Assembly (NCBI GenBank): GCA_025362315.1
Contig: JANYGP010000059.1
Span: 1-64,000, forward strand
DNA: 64,000 nucleotides
Reading direction: 5' to 3'
Source of the DNA: Polaromonas sp.
GTDB lineage: Bacteria > Pseudomonadota > Gammaproteobacteria > Burkholderiales > Burkholderiaceae_C
The position numbers and the translations under genes were made by a program. A model generated the notes under the pieces. The model did no database searches and had not been told where the DNA came from. It worked only from the letters and a program-made list of their open reading frames with translations. The stretch's first letter is position 1. The number at the start of each line of letters is the position of its first letter. This document shows positions 45,314-53,155 of the stretch, in pieces.

Positions 45314-46065
45314 GCTGGGTTTTGCTGCGCGGCCTGACACGCGAAGCACGGCATTGGGGCAGCTTCACAGCCCAGTTTGCAGCACGGGTGGCACCCGCCG
45401 AAGTCATTGCGCTTGACCTGCCAGGCAACGGCAAGTTTCATCAGCACTTGTCGCCCTGGCATGTGCCGGGTATGGTCGAGTTTGCGCGCCAGCAGTTGCT
45501 TGCACAAGGCATCGGGCCGCCTTACCAGCTGATGGCCATGTCGCTCGGTGCCATGGTGGCCACTGACTGGGCGCAACGCTTTGCGCAGGAAATTGATCGC
45601 CTGGTGCTCATCAACACCAGCATGAGGCCGTTTAGCACCGTTGCCCAGCGCCTGCAGCCCCACAACTGGCTGGCCCTCATGACTCTGGCAGTTCGCTGGC
45701 GCGATGTGGATGACACGGAACGCTGCATTCACCGGCTCACCTGCAACCAGTCGGGGCACTGTCATGCAGACCTGATGGCCTGGCAGCAGATCCGGCGCAG
45801 CGCCCCTGTCAGCCACGCCAACGCCCTGCGCCAGCTGGCAGCGGCAGCCCGCTTTGCCAGCGCTGTGCAAACCCCTCGCTGCCCGGCATTGGTGCTGTCA
45901 TCCAGCGCAGACCGTTTGGTCAACCCAATTTGTTCCGCCCAGTTGGCAGTTGCATGGCAAGTGACGCAACACATTCATCCCTGGGCTGGGCATGACCTGC
46001 CCCATGATGACGCGACGTGGGTCTGTGAGCACGTGGCCGACTGGCTTTTACTATTAAATCAGTAG
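45310..46065 (+). CDS. Alpha/beta hydrolase
   Basis: 251 residues. Nucleophile Ser78 in the elbow MAMSLGAMV (S-x-G variant without the first Gly), Asp in SSSADRLVNP and His in WAGHDLPHDD. The N-terminus LLRGLTREARHWGSF resembles BioH-like esterases. Coupled to the M14 peptidase gene. Its last four codons and stop fall in the start of a dispersed repeat (46050 onwards), so the C-terminus may have been reshaped by it. Confidence 0.82.
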   Translation: MSWVLLRGLTREARHWGSFTAQFAARVAPAEVIALDLPGNGKFHQHLSPWHVPGMVEFARQQLLAQGIGPPYQLMAMSLGAMVATDWAQRFAQEIDRLVLINTSMRPFSTVAQRLQPHNWLALMTLAVRWRDVDDTERCIHRLTCNQSGHCHADLMAWQQIRRSAPVSHANALRQLAAAARFASAVQTPRCPALVLSSSADRLVNPICSAQLAVAWQVTQHIHPWAGHDLPHDDATWVCEHVADWLLLLNQ

Positions 46066-46112
46066 CTGCCTGCGCCCGATTTATATGGGCTACAGGCCGA
46101 TTTGACAAGTAA
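46050..46112 (+). repeat. Dispersed palindromic repeat, copy 8
   Basis: CTATTAAATCAGTAGCTGCC, TGCGCCCGATTTATATGGGC, TACAGGCCGATTTGACAAGT. A near-consensus copy that provides the stop codon (TAG of GTAGCTGCC) of the hydrolase gene. Confidence 0.93.
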
Positions 46113-46133
46113 TTTTGGATATCCAGAATATTT

Positions 46134-46811
46134 TCAAGGTTTTGACGCCGTGTGTGTTGACAATGCCGAACGCCGCGCAAGCAAAAAGGCCATCAGCAGT
46201 TCGTCATAGTCCGACCGAGCTGCTTCCTTGACAGATGCGCGTTGAGCCAGGGCGACTCGCCAGGCGATGACTTTGGGCATACCCTTAAAAAATCCAAATT
46301 CACCCACCTTGTCCAACACATCAAAGTAGCGAAACACCGGACCAAACACAGCGTCCACCATTGAAAAGCTGCTGCCGGCAAAGTAAGGCTCTTTCGTCAA
46401 CACCGCTTCAAGCTGCACAAACTTGTGATGAATGTCCAGCGCACTGGCGGCCAGCACGTCATCAACGGCGGCATTGTAAAAACCGGCAATGGCATTTAAA
46501 ACGCTGGAGCCAAACTCCATCCAAGAGCGGTGCTGCGCCCGCGTCAGCGCATTTTGTGGGTGTAGGGCCGGCAGCAACGTGTCGTCGAGGTATTCGCAAA
46601 TTACGGCAGATTCAAAAATCGGCTGGCCGTCAACCAGCAGCACAGGCGTTTTGCCCAGCGGCGATATTGCCATGAACCAGTCTGGCTTGTTGGCCAGGTC
46701 AATGTCAATGCGCTCGCAGGGCTGGCTTTTTTCAGCCAGCACGATGGCGGCGCGCTGCACATCGGGGCACAGGCTGTGGCTGATGAGTTGCAGTTTTTGG
46801 GTGGTCGTCAT
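46134..46811 (-). CDS. Glutathione S-transferase family protein
   Basis: 225 residues from the ATG at 46811, with AGGAAAG upstream. N-terminal thioredoxin-like domain: LISHSLCPDVQRAAIVLAEK (Ser/Cys active-site region), PLGKTPVLLVDG (cis-Pro) and FESAVICEYLDD, followed by a helical C-terminal domain. Directly downstream of the broken doxX gene and in the same orientation, so the two were probably one operon under the divergent LysR regulator. Confidence 0.88.
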   Translation of the reverse strand: MTTTQKLQLISHSLCPDVQRAAIVLAEKSQPCERIDIDLANKPDWFMAISPLGKTPVLLVDGQPIFESAVICEYLDDTLLPALHPQNALTRAQHRSWMEFGSSVLNAIAGFYNAAVDDVLAASALDIHHKFVQLEAVLTKEPYFAGSSFSMVDAVFGPVFRYFDVLDKVGEFGFFKGMPKVIAWRVALAQRASVKEAARSDYDELLMAFLLARRSALSTHTASKP

Positions 46812-46830
46812 GATTGGACTTTCCTTGGCT

Positions 46831-47262
46831 TTAGAAGCTGGGCGCAAACCTATTGCTGCGCTTCAAACTTAGCGCGCCATCACCTGCTAACCACACCGCA
46901 ACAGAGGCACAAATCAGGAAAACCGGATACTCCCATCCACCGCCCGCGCTGGTGTGTACCCAGCCGTTGCCAATGTGCACGCTGGTAGCTACCGCCAAGA
47001 TGGAGACCAGCAGCAACGCCGCTTGACGTGCATAAATGCCCAGCACCAGCGCCATGCCGCCCAGCAGCTCCACAATAAAAACCGGGTAAGCCAAAAAGCC
47101 CGGCAACCCGACGCTTTCAAAGAACTGCGCCGTGCCTGCCAGGGTAAAAACAAAAAGCTTGAGCAGTGCGTGGGCGACCTACATGATGCCCAGACTGACG
47201 CGTAAAAGTGTGATGCCGTAGTCAGTGGCGTAAGGTGTGTGGGATGCGGTAACTGTGTTCAT
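46831..47262 (-). pseudogene. DoxX-family membrane protein gene with an in-frame amber codon
   Basis: From ATG at 47262 the frame reads MNTVTASHTPYATDYG then TLLRVSLGIM, TAG (47179-47181), then VAHALLKLFVFTLAGTAQFF and the rest of a complete DoxX protein to 46831 (LPGFLAYPVFIVELLGGMAL, GWEYPVFLICASVAVW). Removing the stop gives 143 residues, four membrane segments, normal DoxX length; homologues have Tyr (LGVMYLAH) at the stop, so TAC or TAT to TAG is the probable single change. An internal start could still produce the C-terminal three helices. Confidence 0.85.
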
Positions 47263-47348
47263 TTGGGTCGCCTGTTCAGGCCTTGAGTTAAAGATGAAGG
47301 TAATAAAGTATTTCTGAAACGCAATTAAATTAGGCAAAAAAGAAAACA

Positions 47349-48236
47349 ATGATTGCAAAAACGCAATACAAATTAAGCGCGGGTGATGTCGATGTGGTGC
47401 TGGCGCTGACCCGCGCTGGCACGCTGCCAGGCGCGGCAGATCGCCTCTCGGTTGATGCTTCAACCGTATTTCGAACCCTCAAGCGGATTGAGAAGGGGCT
47501 GGGGCAGCGCCTGTTTGAAACGTCGCGTGCCGGCTACTTGCCATCGGAGCTGGCGCAGGCCCTGGCTGGCCACGCCGAGCAGATGGAAGCGCAGCTGGAG
47601 GCCGCACGCTCTGCCGCCCAGGCGCTGCCCACCGAAGTCTCAGATACCGTGCGCATCACAACTACCGACACGCTGCTGCATGGACTGGTCGCACCTGCGC
47701 TTAAAACACTGCGCGGCATTCACCCGTTGCTAACGTTCGACCTGCGTGAAGGCAACGAGCTGGCCAGCCTGACCCGGCGCGACGCCGACATCGCTGTACG
47801 CGCCACTAAAAAGCCACCGCAACACTTGGTAGGCAAGCACGTAGGCGCGATTCGTGTGGCATTGTTTGCCGCCAAAAAAGGCGGCCCAAAAACATTTGAT
47901 GCAGCCACCGCAAACGACACGCCGTGGATCGCACCCGACGACGCCATGCCCGAGCACCTGAGCGTCATCTGGCGAAAAAAACACTTCCCTAAAGTCATGC
48001 CCACCTACCGCGTCAGCAGCATATTGACAGTGGCCGAGCTGGTCGGGCGTGGCCTGGGGCTGGGCCTGCTGGCACTGTTCTTGGCGCAAGGCAGAAGCGA
48101 CGTGAAGCAGCTGACCGAGCCGCTGGACGAATGCCAGACCGAGCTTTGGCTGCTGACGCACACCGAGTCACGCCATTTGCGGCGCATCTCAAAGGTGTTT
48201 GGGCATCTGTCGCAAAGCCTGCGGCTGCATGAATAA
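47349..48236 (+). CDS. LysR-family transcriptional regulator
   Basis: 295 residues: N-terminal winged helix-turn-helix (VLALTRAGTLPGAADRLSVD, STVFRTLKRIEKGLG) and a LysR substrate-binding domain (VRITTTDTLLHGLVAPALKT...ADIAVRATKKPPQHLVGKHV). Divergent from doxX-GST across 86 bases, the classical layout for LysR control of that unit. That intergene holds an AT-rich stretch with the palindrome AATTAAATT near 47321. The effector is unknown. Confidence 0.92.
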   Translation: MIAKTQYKLSAGDVDVVLALTRAGTLPGAADRLSVDASTVFRTLKRIEKGLGQRLFETSRAGYLPSELAQALAGHAEQMEAQLEAARSAAQALPTEVSDTVRITTTDTLLHGLVAPALKTLRGIHPLLTFDLREGNELASLTRRDADIAVRATKKPPQHLVGKHVGAIRVALFAAKKGGPKTFDAATANDTPWIAPDDAMPEHLSVIWRKKHFPKVMPTYRVSSILTVAELVGRGLGLGLLALFLAQGRSDVKQLTEPLDECQTELWLLTHTESRHLRRISKVFGHLSQSLRLHE

Positions 48237-48241
48237 TCAGT

Positions 48242-48300
48242 TTGCTATACAAAAAGGAGCTATTAGCGCCCGTAATGTATGGGCTACAGCCATAAACTGC
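48242..48300 (+). repeat. Dispersed palindromic repeat, copy 9
   Basis: TTGCTATACAAAAAGGAGCT, ATTAGCGCCCGTAATGTATG, GGCTACAGCCATAAAC. Starts six bases after the LysR stop. Confidence 0.9.
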
Positions 48301-48375
48301 ATCTAAAAACGGTCAAAAGCCAATTAAAAAGGGTTTTAAAGCCTAGGCATCGTCAAAGCTTTTATTAAGGGAAAA

Positions 48376-49146
48376 TTGAAAGTGACTGCCATCCGTGCTG
48401 GTTCCACTTTTATGACCCTAACCCTGATAAATACGCATTTGCTACGCTGGCTGATCACCGTCTGCCTGGCTCTTTTGGCGGCCAACATTGCAAGCGCTGC
48501 CCCCAGCTTCAAAGACGACATGGCCCAGCGCACACTGGCCTGCACAGCCTGCCACGGGTCGCAAGGCCGCGCTGCACCCGATGGTTACTACCCCCGGCTG
48601 GCCGGCAAGCCAGCCGGGTATTTGTACAACCAGCTGGTCAACTTCAGGGAGGGCAAGCGCCACTACGCGCTGATGACGCAACTGATTGCGCCACTGACGG
48701 ACGCGTATTTGATGGAGATGGCGCAGCATTTTTCAAACCTGGAAGTGCCTTACCCCGCGCCTGAAAAATCAAATGCCAGCCCCGCTGCACTGGCACGTGG
48801 CCAGCAACTGATTTTGAAAGGCGAGCCAGCGCGCGGCATACCGGCTTGCGTGCAGTGCCACGGCAGTGCCATGACAGGGGTTGCGCCCAACGTGCCCGGC
48901 TTGCTGGGCCTGCCGCGTGACTATCTGAATGCCCAGCTGGGCGCATGGAAGACAGGCAAACGCCGTGCCCATGCGCCCGACTGCATGAAAGCTGTGGTGG
49001 CCGTGCTGTCTGACGAAGACATCAATGCCGCCAGCAATTACCTCGTCGCCCAGCCGCTGCCCGCCAACACCAGGCCAGCAGCCAGCGCGCCGCCCCTGGC
49101 CTTGGGTCAGACAGCCGCCAATTGCGGCAGCGCGCCCAAGCCATGA
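48376..49146 (+). CDS. Diheme cytochrome c (c4-like)
   Basis: About 256 residues. Signal peptide (LLRWLITVCLALLAANIASA) then two heme c sites, CTACHG and CVQCHG, in two cytochrome c domains separated by about 110 residues. The start is uncertain: TTG at 48376 has AAGGG five bases upstream; GTG at 48382 and ATG at 48412 would also give a signal peptide. Overlaps the next cytochrome gene by four bases. A periplasmic electron carrier. Confidence 0.88.
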   Translation: MKVTAIRAGSTFMTLTLINTHLLRWLITVCLALLAANIASAAPSFKDDMAQRTLACTACHGSQGRAAPDGYYPRLAGKPAGYLYNQLVNFREGKRHYALMTQLIAPLTDAYLMEMAQHFSNLEVPYPAPEKSNASPAALARGQQLILKGEPARGIPACVQCHGSAMTGVAPNVPGLLGLPRDYLNAQLGAWKTGKRRAHAPDCMKAVVAVLSDEDINAASNYLVAQPLPANTRPAASAPPLALGQTAANCGSAPKP

Positions 49147-50420
49147 AGACCATCACAAACTGGGTTACAGGCCTGTGCAGCATGCTGGCAATTGCAATGG
49201 TTGCAACGGTTACGGTGTGGCTCTTGGACACAAAAAGCGATCCGCTGGCGCGTCTGGTTGAGCCGCCTCTTGCTGCCACCAGCACAGCCGAACGCGGTGC
49301 CTATCTGGCTCAGGTTGGCAACTGCGCAGGCTGCCATACAGCGCGCGGCGGTCAGGCCTATGCCGGCGGCCTGGCGATTCAAACGCCTTTTGGCAGCGTG
49401 TTTGCCAGCAATCTCACCCCGGATGCAGCAACAGGCATTGGCAGCTGGACGCGCGCAGACTTTTGGCAAGCCATGCACCACGGCAAGTCAAAAGATAAAC
49501 GCCTGCTGTACCCTGCTTTTCCGTACACCAGCTACACCCTGGTCACCCGGGACGATTCAGATGCGCTCTTTGCGTATCTGAGCAGTCTGCCTGCTGCAGT
49601 GCAGGCCAACACCGCGCCAACGCTGCGCTTTCCGTACAACTCGCAAGCAGCGCTGGCTGTGTGGCGCGCGCTGTATTTCAAGCCGGGCAGTTACCAGGCC
49701 AACGCCAGTCAAAGCGCTGACTGGAACCGGGGTGCTTACCTCACAGAAGGTCTGGGCCACTGCAGCGCCTGCCACGCTGCGCGCAATGCACTGGGAGCCA
49801 CTGACGGGCTGAATCTGGCGGGCGGGCTGATACCGGTGCAAAACTGGTATGCGCCTTCACTTGTTGCACCACAAGAAGCCGGCTTGCAAAACTGGCGCAT
49901 TGAAGACATCAAGGCGCTTTTTAAAACAGGCATGACAGCGCAAGCATCTGTCAATGGCCCAATGGCAGAGGTGGTGCTGAGCAGCACCCAGCACTGGAAT
50001 GCTGCAGACCTGAACGCGATGGCGGTGTACCTGAAGGCACTGCCGCCTTCAGGCGTGACACCCGCATCAGCACCGCCAGGCATCGCAACAGCGCGGGGCG
50101 CCGAACTGTATGAGCAGCACTGTGCGCAATGCCATGGCGATGACGGCCAGGGCATCCCCAATGCTTACCCTGCCCTGGCCGGCAACCGTGCAGTCGTGAT
50201 GCCGCAAACAGCCAACCTGGTGCAAATGGTGCTGAATGGCGGCTACGCACCTGCGACTGAAGGCAGACCCCGCCCGTTTGGCATGCCGCCTTTTGTGCTG
50301 GTGCTCAGCGACGCCGACGTGGCTGAAGTGCTGACGCATGTCCGGCGCAGCTGGGGCAACCAAGTTGGCGGCCTGTCTGCACTCGATGTCAACCACGTAC
50401 GAACGTCTGGGGCGCAATAA
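49143..50420 (+). CDS. Membrane-anchored triheme cytochrome c (dehydrogenase cytochrome subunit type)
   Basis: 425 residues from the ATG at 49143. An N-terminal membrane anchor (CSMLAIAMVATVTVWLL), then heme sites CAGCHTARGG, CSACHAARN and CAQCHGDDGQG in three domains. The layout is that of the cytochrome subunit of membrane alcohol, gluconate or aldehyde dehydrogenases (AdhB-like). No catalytic dehydrogenase gene is in the window beside it; with the diheme partner it may instead pass electrons to a terminal oxidase or nitrous oxide-type system. Confidence 0.9.
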   Translation: MKTITNWVTGLCSMLAIAMVATVTVWLLDTKSDPLARLVEPPLAATSTAERGAYLAQVGNCAGCHTARGGQAYAGGLAIQTPFGSVFASNLTPDAATGIGSWTRADFWQAMHHGKSKDKRLLYPAFPYTSYTLVTRDDSDALFAYLSSLPAAVQANTAPTLRFPYNSQAALAVWRALYFKPGSYQANASQSADWNRGAYLTEGLGHCSACHAARNALGATDGLNLAGGLIPVQNWYAPSLVAPQEAGLQNWRIEDIKALFKTGMTAQASVNGPMAEVVLSSTQHWNAADLNAMAVYLKALPPSGVTPASAPPGIATARGAELYEQHCAQCHGDDGQGIPNAYPALAGNRAVVMPQTANLVQMVLNGGYAPATEGRPRPFGMPPFVLVLSDADVAEVLTHVRRSWGNQVGGLSALDVNHVRTSGAQ

Positions 50421-50510
50421 CCTGCAATAAAGATTGCAACAGCTCGTGCCTGCCGTGCATGACTGAAGCGATGGCTGGCAGTTAACATCAGGTTCTATAA
50501 AAAGGGTTTT

Positions 50511-51821
50511 ATGCAGCGTATCGTCATCATCGGAGGGGGTGCCGGAGGCCTGGCACTGGCCACCCAGCTGGGCAAACGCCTGGGCAAGAAAAAACTGGCC
50601 AGCATCACACTGGTGGACAGTGCCCGCACCCATGTCTGGAAGCCACTTTTTCACCAGCTGGCCGCTGGTAGCTTTGACACCCATGCGGAAGAAATCGAAT
50701 ACCTGGCACAAGCACGGTGGAACCATTTCAAATTTCGACTTGGCAGCCTGACAGGGGTTGACCGGGTCAACAAAACTGTGCAGCTGGCTGCCAGCCACGA
50801 CGCCGCACGCCGCGAGATCACGCCTGCGCAATCACTCAGCTATGACACGCTGGTCATTGCTGTCGGCAGCCAGACCAACGACTTTGGCACGCTGGGCGCA
50901 GCTGAGCACACCATCAAGCTCGACAGCCCGGCTGCAGCGAAATATTTCAATGCGCGCCTGGTCAACGCCTGCCTGCGTGCACAGACATTGCCGCGCGTTG
51001 AGGGCAAAAGCATGCTCAGTGTCGTCATTGTGGGCGGCGGCGCAACAGGGGTGGAGCTGGCAGCCGAGCTGCATTCAGCAGCGCGCGTGATGGGCAATTA
51101 CGGCTTTGAAAATATCAACCCTGAAAAAGACCTGCAAATCGTGCTGGTCGAGGCCGGGCCGCGCCTGCTGGCGCAATTGCCTGAACGCCTGGGCAATGCG
51201 GCTGAAAATGAATTGCGCAAGTTGGCCATTGACGTCTTCACCAGCGAAAAAGTTATTGAGGTCAAGGAAGGCAGTGTCATCATGGCCAGCGGCCGGGTGA
51301 TTGATTCGACCCTCACAGTCTGGGCAGCGGGCGTCAAGGCAGCAGACTTTTTAGGCGCGCTGGGCGGCGCGCAAAAGCTCGAAGTCAACCGGCTGAACCA
51401 GCTGGTTGTGAACAGCAATCTGCAAACCAGCCTGGATCCAGACATTTATGCCTTTGGTGATTGCGCTGCCTGCCAGCAGGTGGACGGCACCTGGGTGCCA
51501 CCGCGCGCGCAAGCCGCTTACCAGCAAGCCATGTACCTGGTCAAGGCACTGCCCCAGCTGACGGCGGGGAAGACTTACAAACCGTTTACCTACACTGACC
51601 AGGGCTCGCTGGTGTCGCTGGCCGAATATTCCTCGGTTGGCTCGCTGATGGGCAGTTTGAGCAAGGGCAGCTTTTTTGTCGAAGGCCAAATCGCCAAGCT
51701 GATGTACTGGGCACTGCACAAACAGCACCAGCTGGCGCTGGGTGGCGTGAAGAAAACAGCGCTGGTCACGTTGTCAGAATTGATTGACCGCGCGCACCGG
51801 CCACGCATCAAGTTGCATTGA
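50511..51821 (+). CDS. ndh: Type II NADH:quinone oxidoreductase (NDH-2)
   Basis: 436 residues. FAD-binding IVIIGGGAGGLALATQLG (residues 4-21), NAD-binding VVIVGGGATGVELAAEL (about 165-181), and the flavin contact IYAFGDCAACQ (about 315). SLAEYSSVGSLMGSL and the amphipathic C-terminus are typical of NDH-2, which oxidises NADH without pumping protons at the inner membrane. About 90 bases after the triheme cytochrome; may be a separate unit. Downstream are small genes with own ribosome-binding sites. Confidence 0.93.
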   Translation: MQRIVIIGGGAGGLALATQLGKRLGKKKLASITLVDSARTHVWKPLFHQLAAGSFDTHAEEIEYLAQARWNHFKFRLGSLTGVDRVNKTVQLAASHDAARREITPAQSLSYDTLVIAVGSQTNDFGTLGAAEHTIKLDSPAAAKYFNARLVNACLRAQTLPRVEGKSMLSVVIVGGGATGVELAAELHSAARVMGNYGFENINPEKDLQIVLVEAGPRLLAQLPERLGNAAENELRKLAIDVFTSEKVIEVKEGSVIMASGRVIDSTLTVWAAGVKAADFLGALGGAQKLEVNRLNQLVVNSNLQTSLDPDIYAFGDCAACQQVDGTWVPPRAQAAYQQAMYLVKALPQLTAGKTYKPFTYTDQGSLVSLAEYSSVGSLMGSLSKGSFFVEGQIAKLMYWALHKQHQLALGGVKKTALVTLSELIDRAHRPRIKLH

Positions 51822-51873
51822 TAATTCCGTTCTGAATTTATTTTTATCCACGGTTAACACTCAGGAGATCGCC

Positions 51874-52017
51874 ATGGCAAAAGGTCAACAAAACAGCAGC
51901 AAGATGGTCAAAAAACCGAAAAAAGACACGTCACCCCCAAAAACCGTGTCACCTGATGCGGTGCGTCCCACTGTCGTTACCCAAGTACCGCTGCGCGGCA
52001 AACTGAAAAACAAGTGA
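51874..52017 (+). CDS. Small basic protein of unknown function (47 aa)
   Basis: Lys/Pro/Ser/Thr-rich (MAKGQQNSSKMVKKPKKDTS), no hydrophobic stretch. ATG at 51874 with AGGAG ten bases upstream, a strong site. Ends in a GTGA overlap with the VF530 gene, which supports that it is expressed. Possibly nucleic-acid binding given its charge; no family recognised. Confidence 0.68.
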   Translation: MAKGQQNSSKMVKKPKKDTSPPKTVSPDAVRPTVVTQVPLRGKLKNK

Positions 52018-52484
52018 CGACAGCTGACCAGCCTGAAATTAATAAAGTGGACGCACGCAGCGACGGGCCGCCCCTGGCAAGTACAGCCCCCTCGGGGCTG
52101 GCGCCTGCAGCCCCGAACCTGCTTGAGCAGGTTCGGACGGGTGACAGAAGCGATGCCTCTGGCGAGAAGCGGCCCGCAAGGTGCAGCGGATCACACGCAG
52201 TGAAAAGCGTGGGGGCCGAACAACCACTGCATGGGATGACCCTTCAGGCCATTGTTGTTGCCTTGAGTGAACATTTCGGCTGGGAAGAGTTGGGCCAGCG
52301 CATACCCATCCGTTGTTTTCAGAGCGAGCCCAGTGTGGCGTCCAGCCTGAAATTTTTACGCAAGACCCCCTGGGCACGTGACAAGGTTGAGGGGCTGTAT
52401 CTTTTCATGCTGCGGAATATCCGTCGCAGCGGCCCGACCATTCATAACTTTCCACCTCCGGCCAACCAGACACCTCGTGAGTGA
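52014..52484 (+). CDS. VF530 family (DUF2132) DNA-binding-type protein with an N-terminal GC-rich insertion
   Basis: 156 residues from a GTG overlapping the previous stop. Residues from about 75 form a VF530 domain: LHGMTLQAIVVALSEHFGWE, SEPSVASSLKFLRKTPWARD and VEGLYLFMLRNIR. Residues about 16-70 are low complexity and encoded by a GC-rich element (52060-52210), so the native protein was probably about 90 residues. VF530 from Vibrio fischeri has a helical fold thought to bind DNA. Overlaps the pseudouridine synthase start. Confidence 0.8.
   Translation: MTTADQPEINKVDARSDGPPLASTAPSGLAPAAPNLLEQVRTGDRSDASGEKRPARCSGSHAVKSVGAEQPLHGMTLQAIVVALSEHFGWEELGQRIPIRCFQSEPSVASSLKFLRKTPWARDKVEGLYLFMLRNIRRSGPTIHNFPPPANQTPRE
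52060..52210 (+). repeat. GC-rich interspersed element fused in frame to the VF530 gene
   Basis: Contains GACGGGCCGCCCCTGGCAAG, the hairpin CAGCCCC-CTCGGGGCTG and the hairpin GAACCTGCTTGAGCAGGTTC. Such hairpin-rich modules are usually intergenic; here the reading frame passes through it. It shares GGCCGCCC-TGGCA with the element at 39525. Confidence 0.5.
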
Positions 52485-53133
52485 TGAGCTCGACACTGTT
52501 TTTGCGGATACAAAACTGCTGGTCTTCAACAAGCCTTCAGGTTTGCTGTCTGTGCCTGGCAAGGGTAATGACAAGCAGGACTGCCTGAGCAGCAGGGTTC
52601 AAAAGCGCTACCCAGATGCCCTGATCGTTCACAGACTGGACATGGCCACTTCGGGCCTGATGATGATGGCACGCGGAGCTGCCATGCAAACTGCGCTTTC
52701 AAAAATGTTTGAAGCCCGTGATGTCTGCAAACGCTACATCGCGGTGGTGGCTGGCAAGATGCCCAGGACCATTGCACAAAAACAAGGTGACGGCTGGCAA
52801 CTGATTGACTTGCCGATTGCTCTGGACTGGCCAAATCGGCCCCTGCGCATCATTGATGTGGCAGGCAAACCCAGCCAGACCCGGTGGCGCGTTTTGCACC
52901 ATGATGAGATGGCAGGCACCACACGACTTGAGCTTGAACCCGTCACGGGCCGCTCACACCAATTGCGTGTGCATTTAAAGGCACTGGGCCGTCCAATCAT
53001 CGGCGATGCACTTTACGCGCCTTTTGATACAGCGCATAGAGCCGTGCGTTTGCAGCTCCATGCATACACACTGGACTTTATGCATCCAGCAACGGGCGCA
53101 AAATTGCGGTTTGAAAGCCCTGCTCCGTTTTAA
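52477..53133 (+). CDS. RluA-family RNA pseudouridine synthase
   Basis: 218 residues from the GTG at 52477. FNKPSGLLSVPG (motif I), IVHRLDMATSGLMMMAR with the catalytic Asp (motif II) and PVTGRSHQLRVHLKALGRPI (motif III) are all present, with no S4 domain, similar to RluA itself, which modifies 23S rRNA U746 and tRNA U32. Overlaps the VF530 stop by eight bases and is followed within 22 bases by an SDR gene. Confidence 0.9.
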   Translation: MSDELDTVFADTKLLVFNKPSGLLSVPGKGNDKQDCLSSRVQKRYPDALIVHRLDMATSGLMMMARGAAMQTALSKMFEARDVCKRYIAVVAGKMPRTIAQKQGDGWQLIDLPIALDWPNRPLRIIDVAGKPSQTRWRVLHHDEMAGTTRLELEPVTGRSHQLRVHLKALGRPIIGDALYAPFDTAHRAVRLQLHAYTLDFMHPATGAKLRFESPAPF

Positions 53134-53155
53134 TGCCATGACCAAAAGGACTGCC

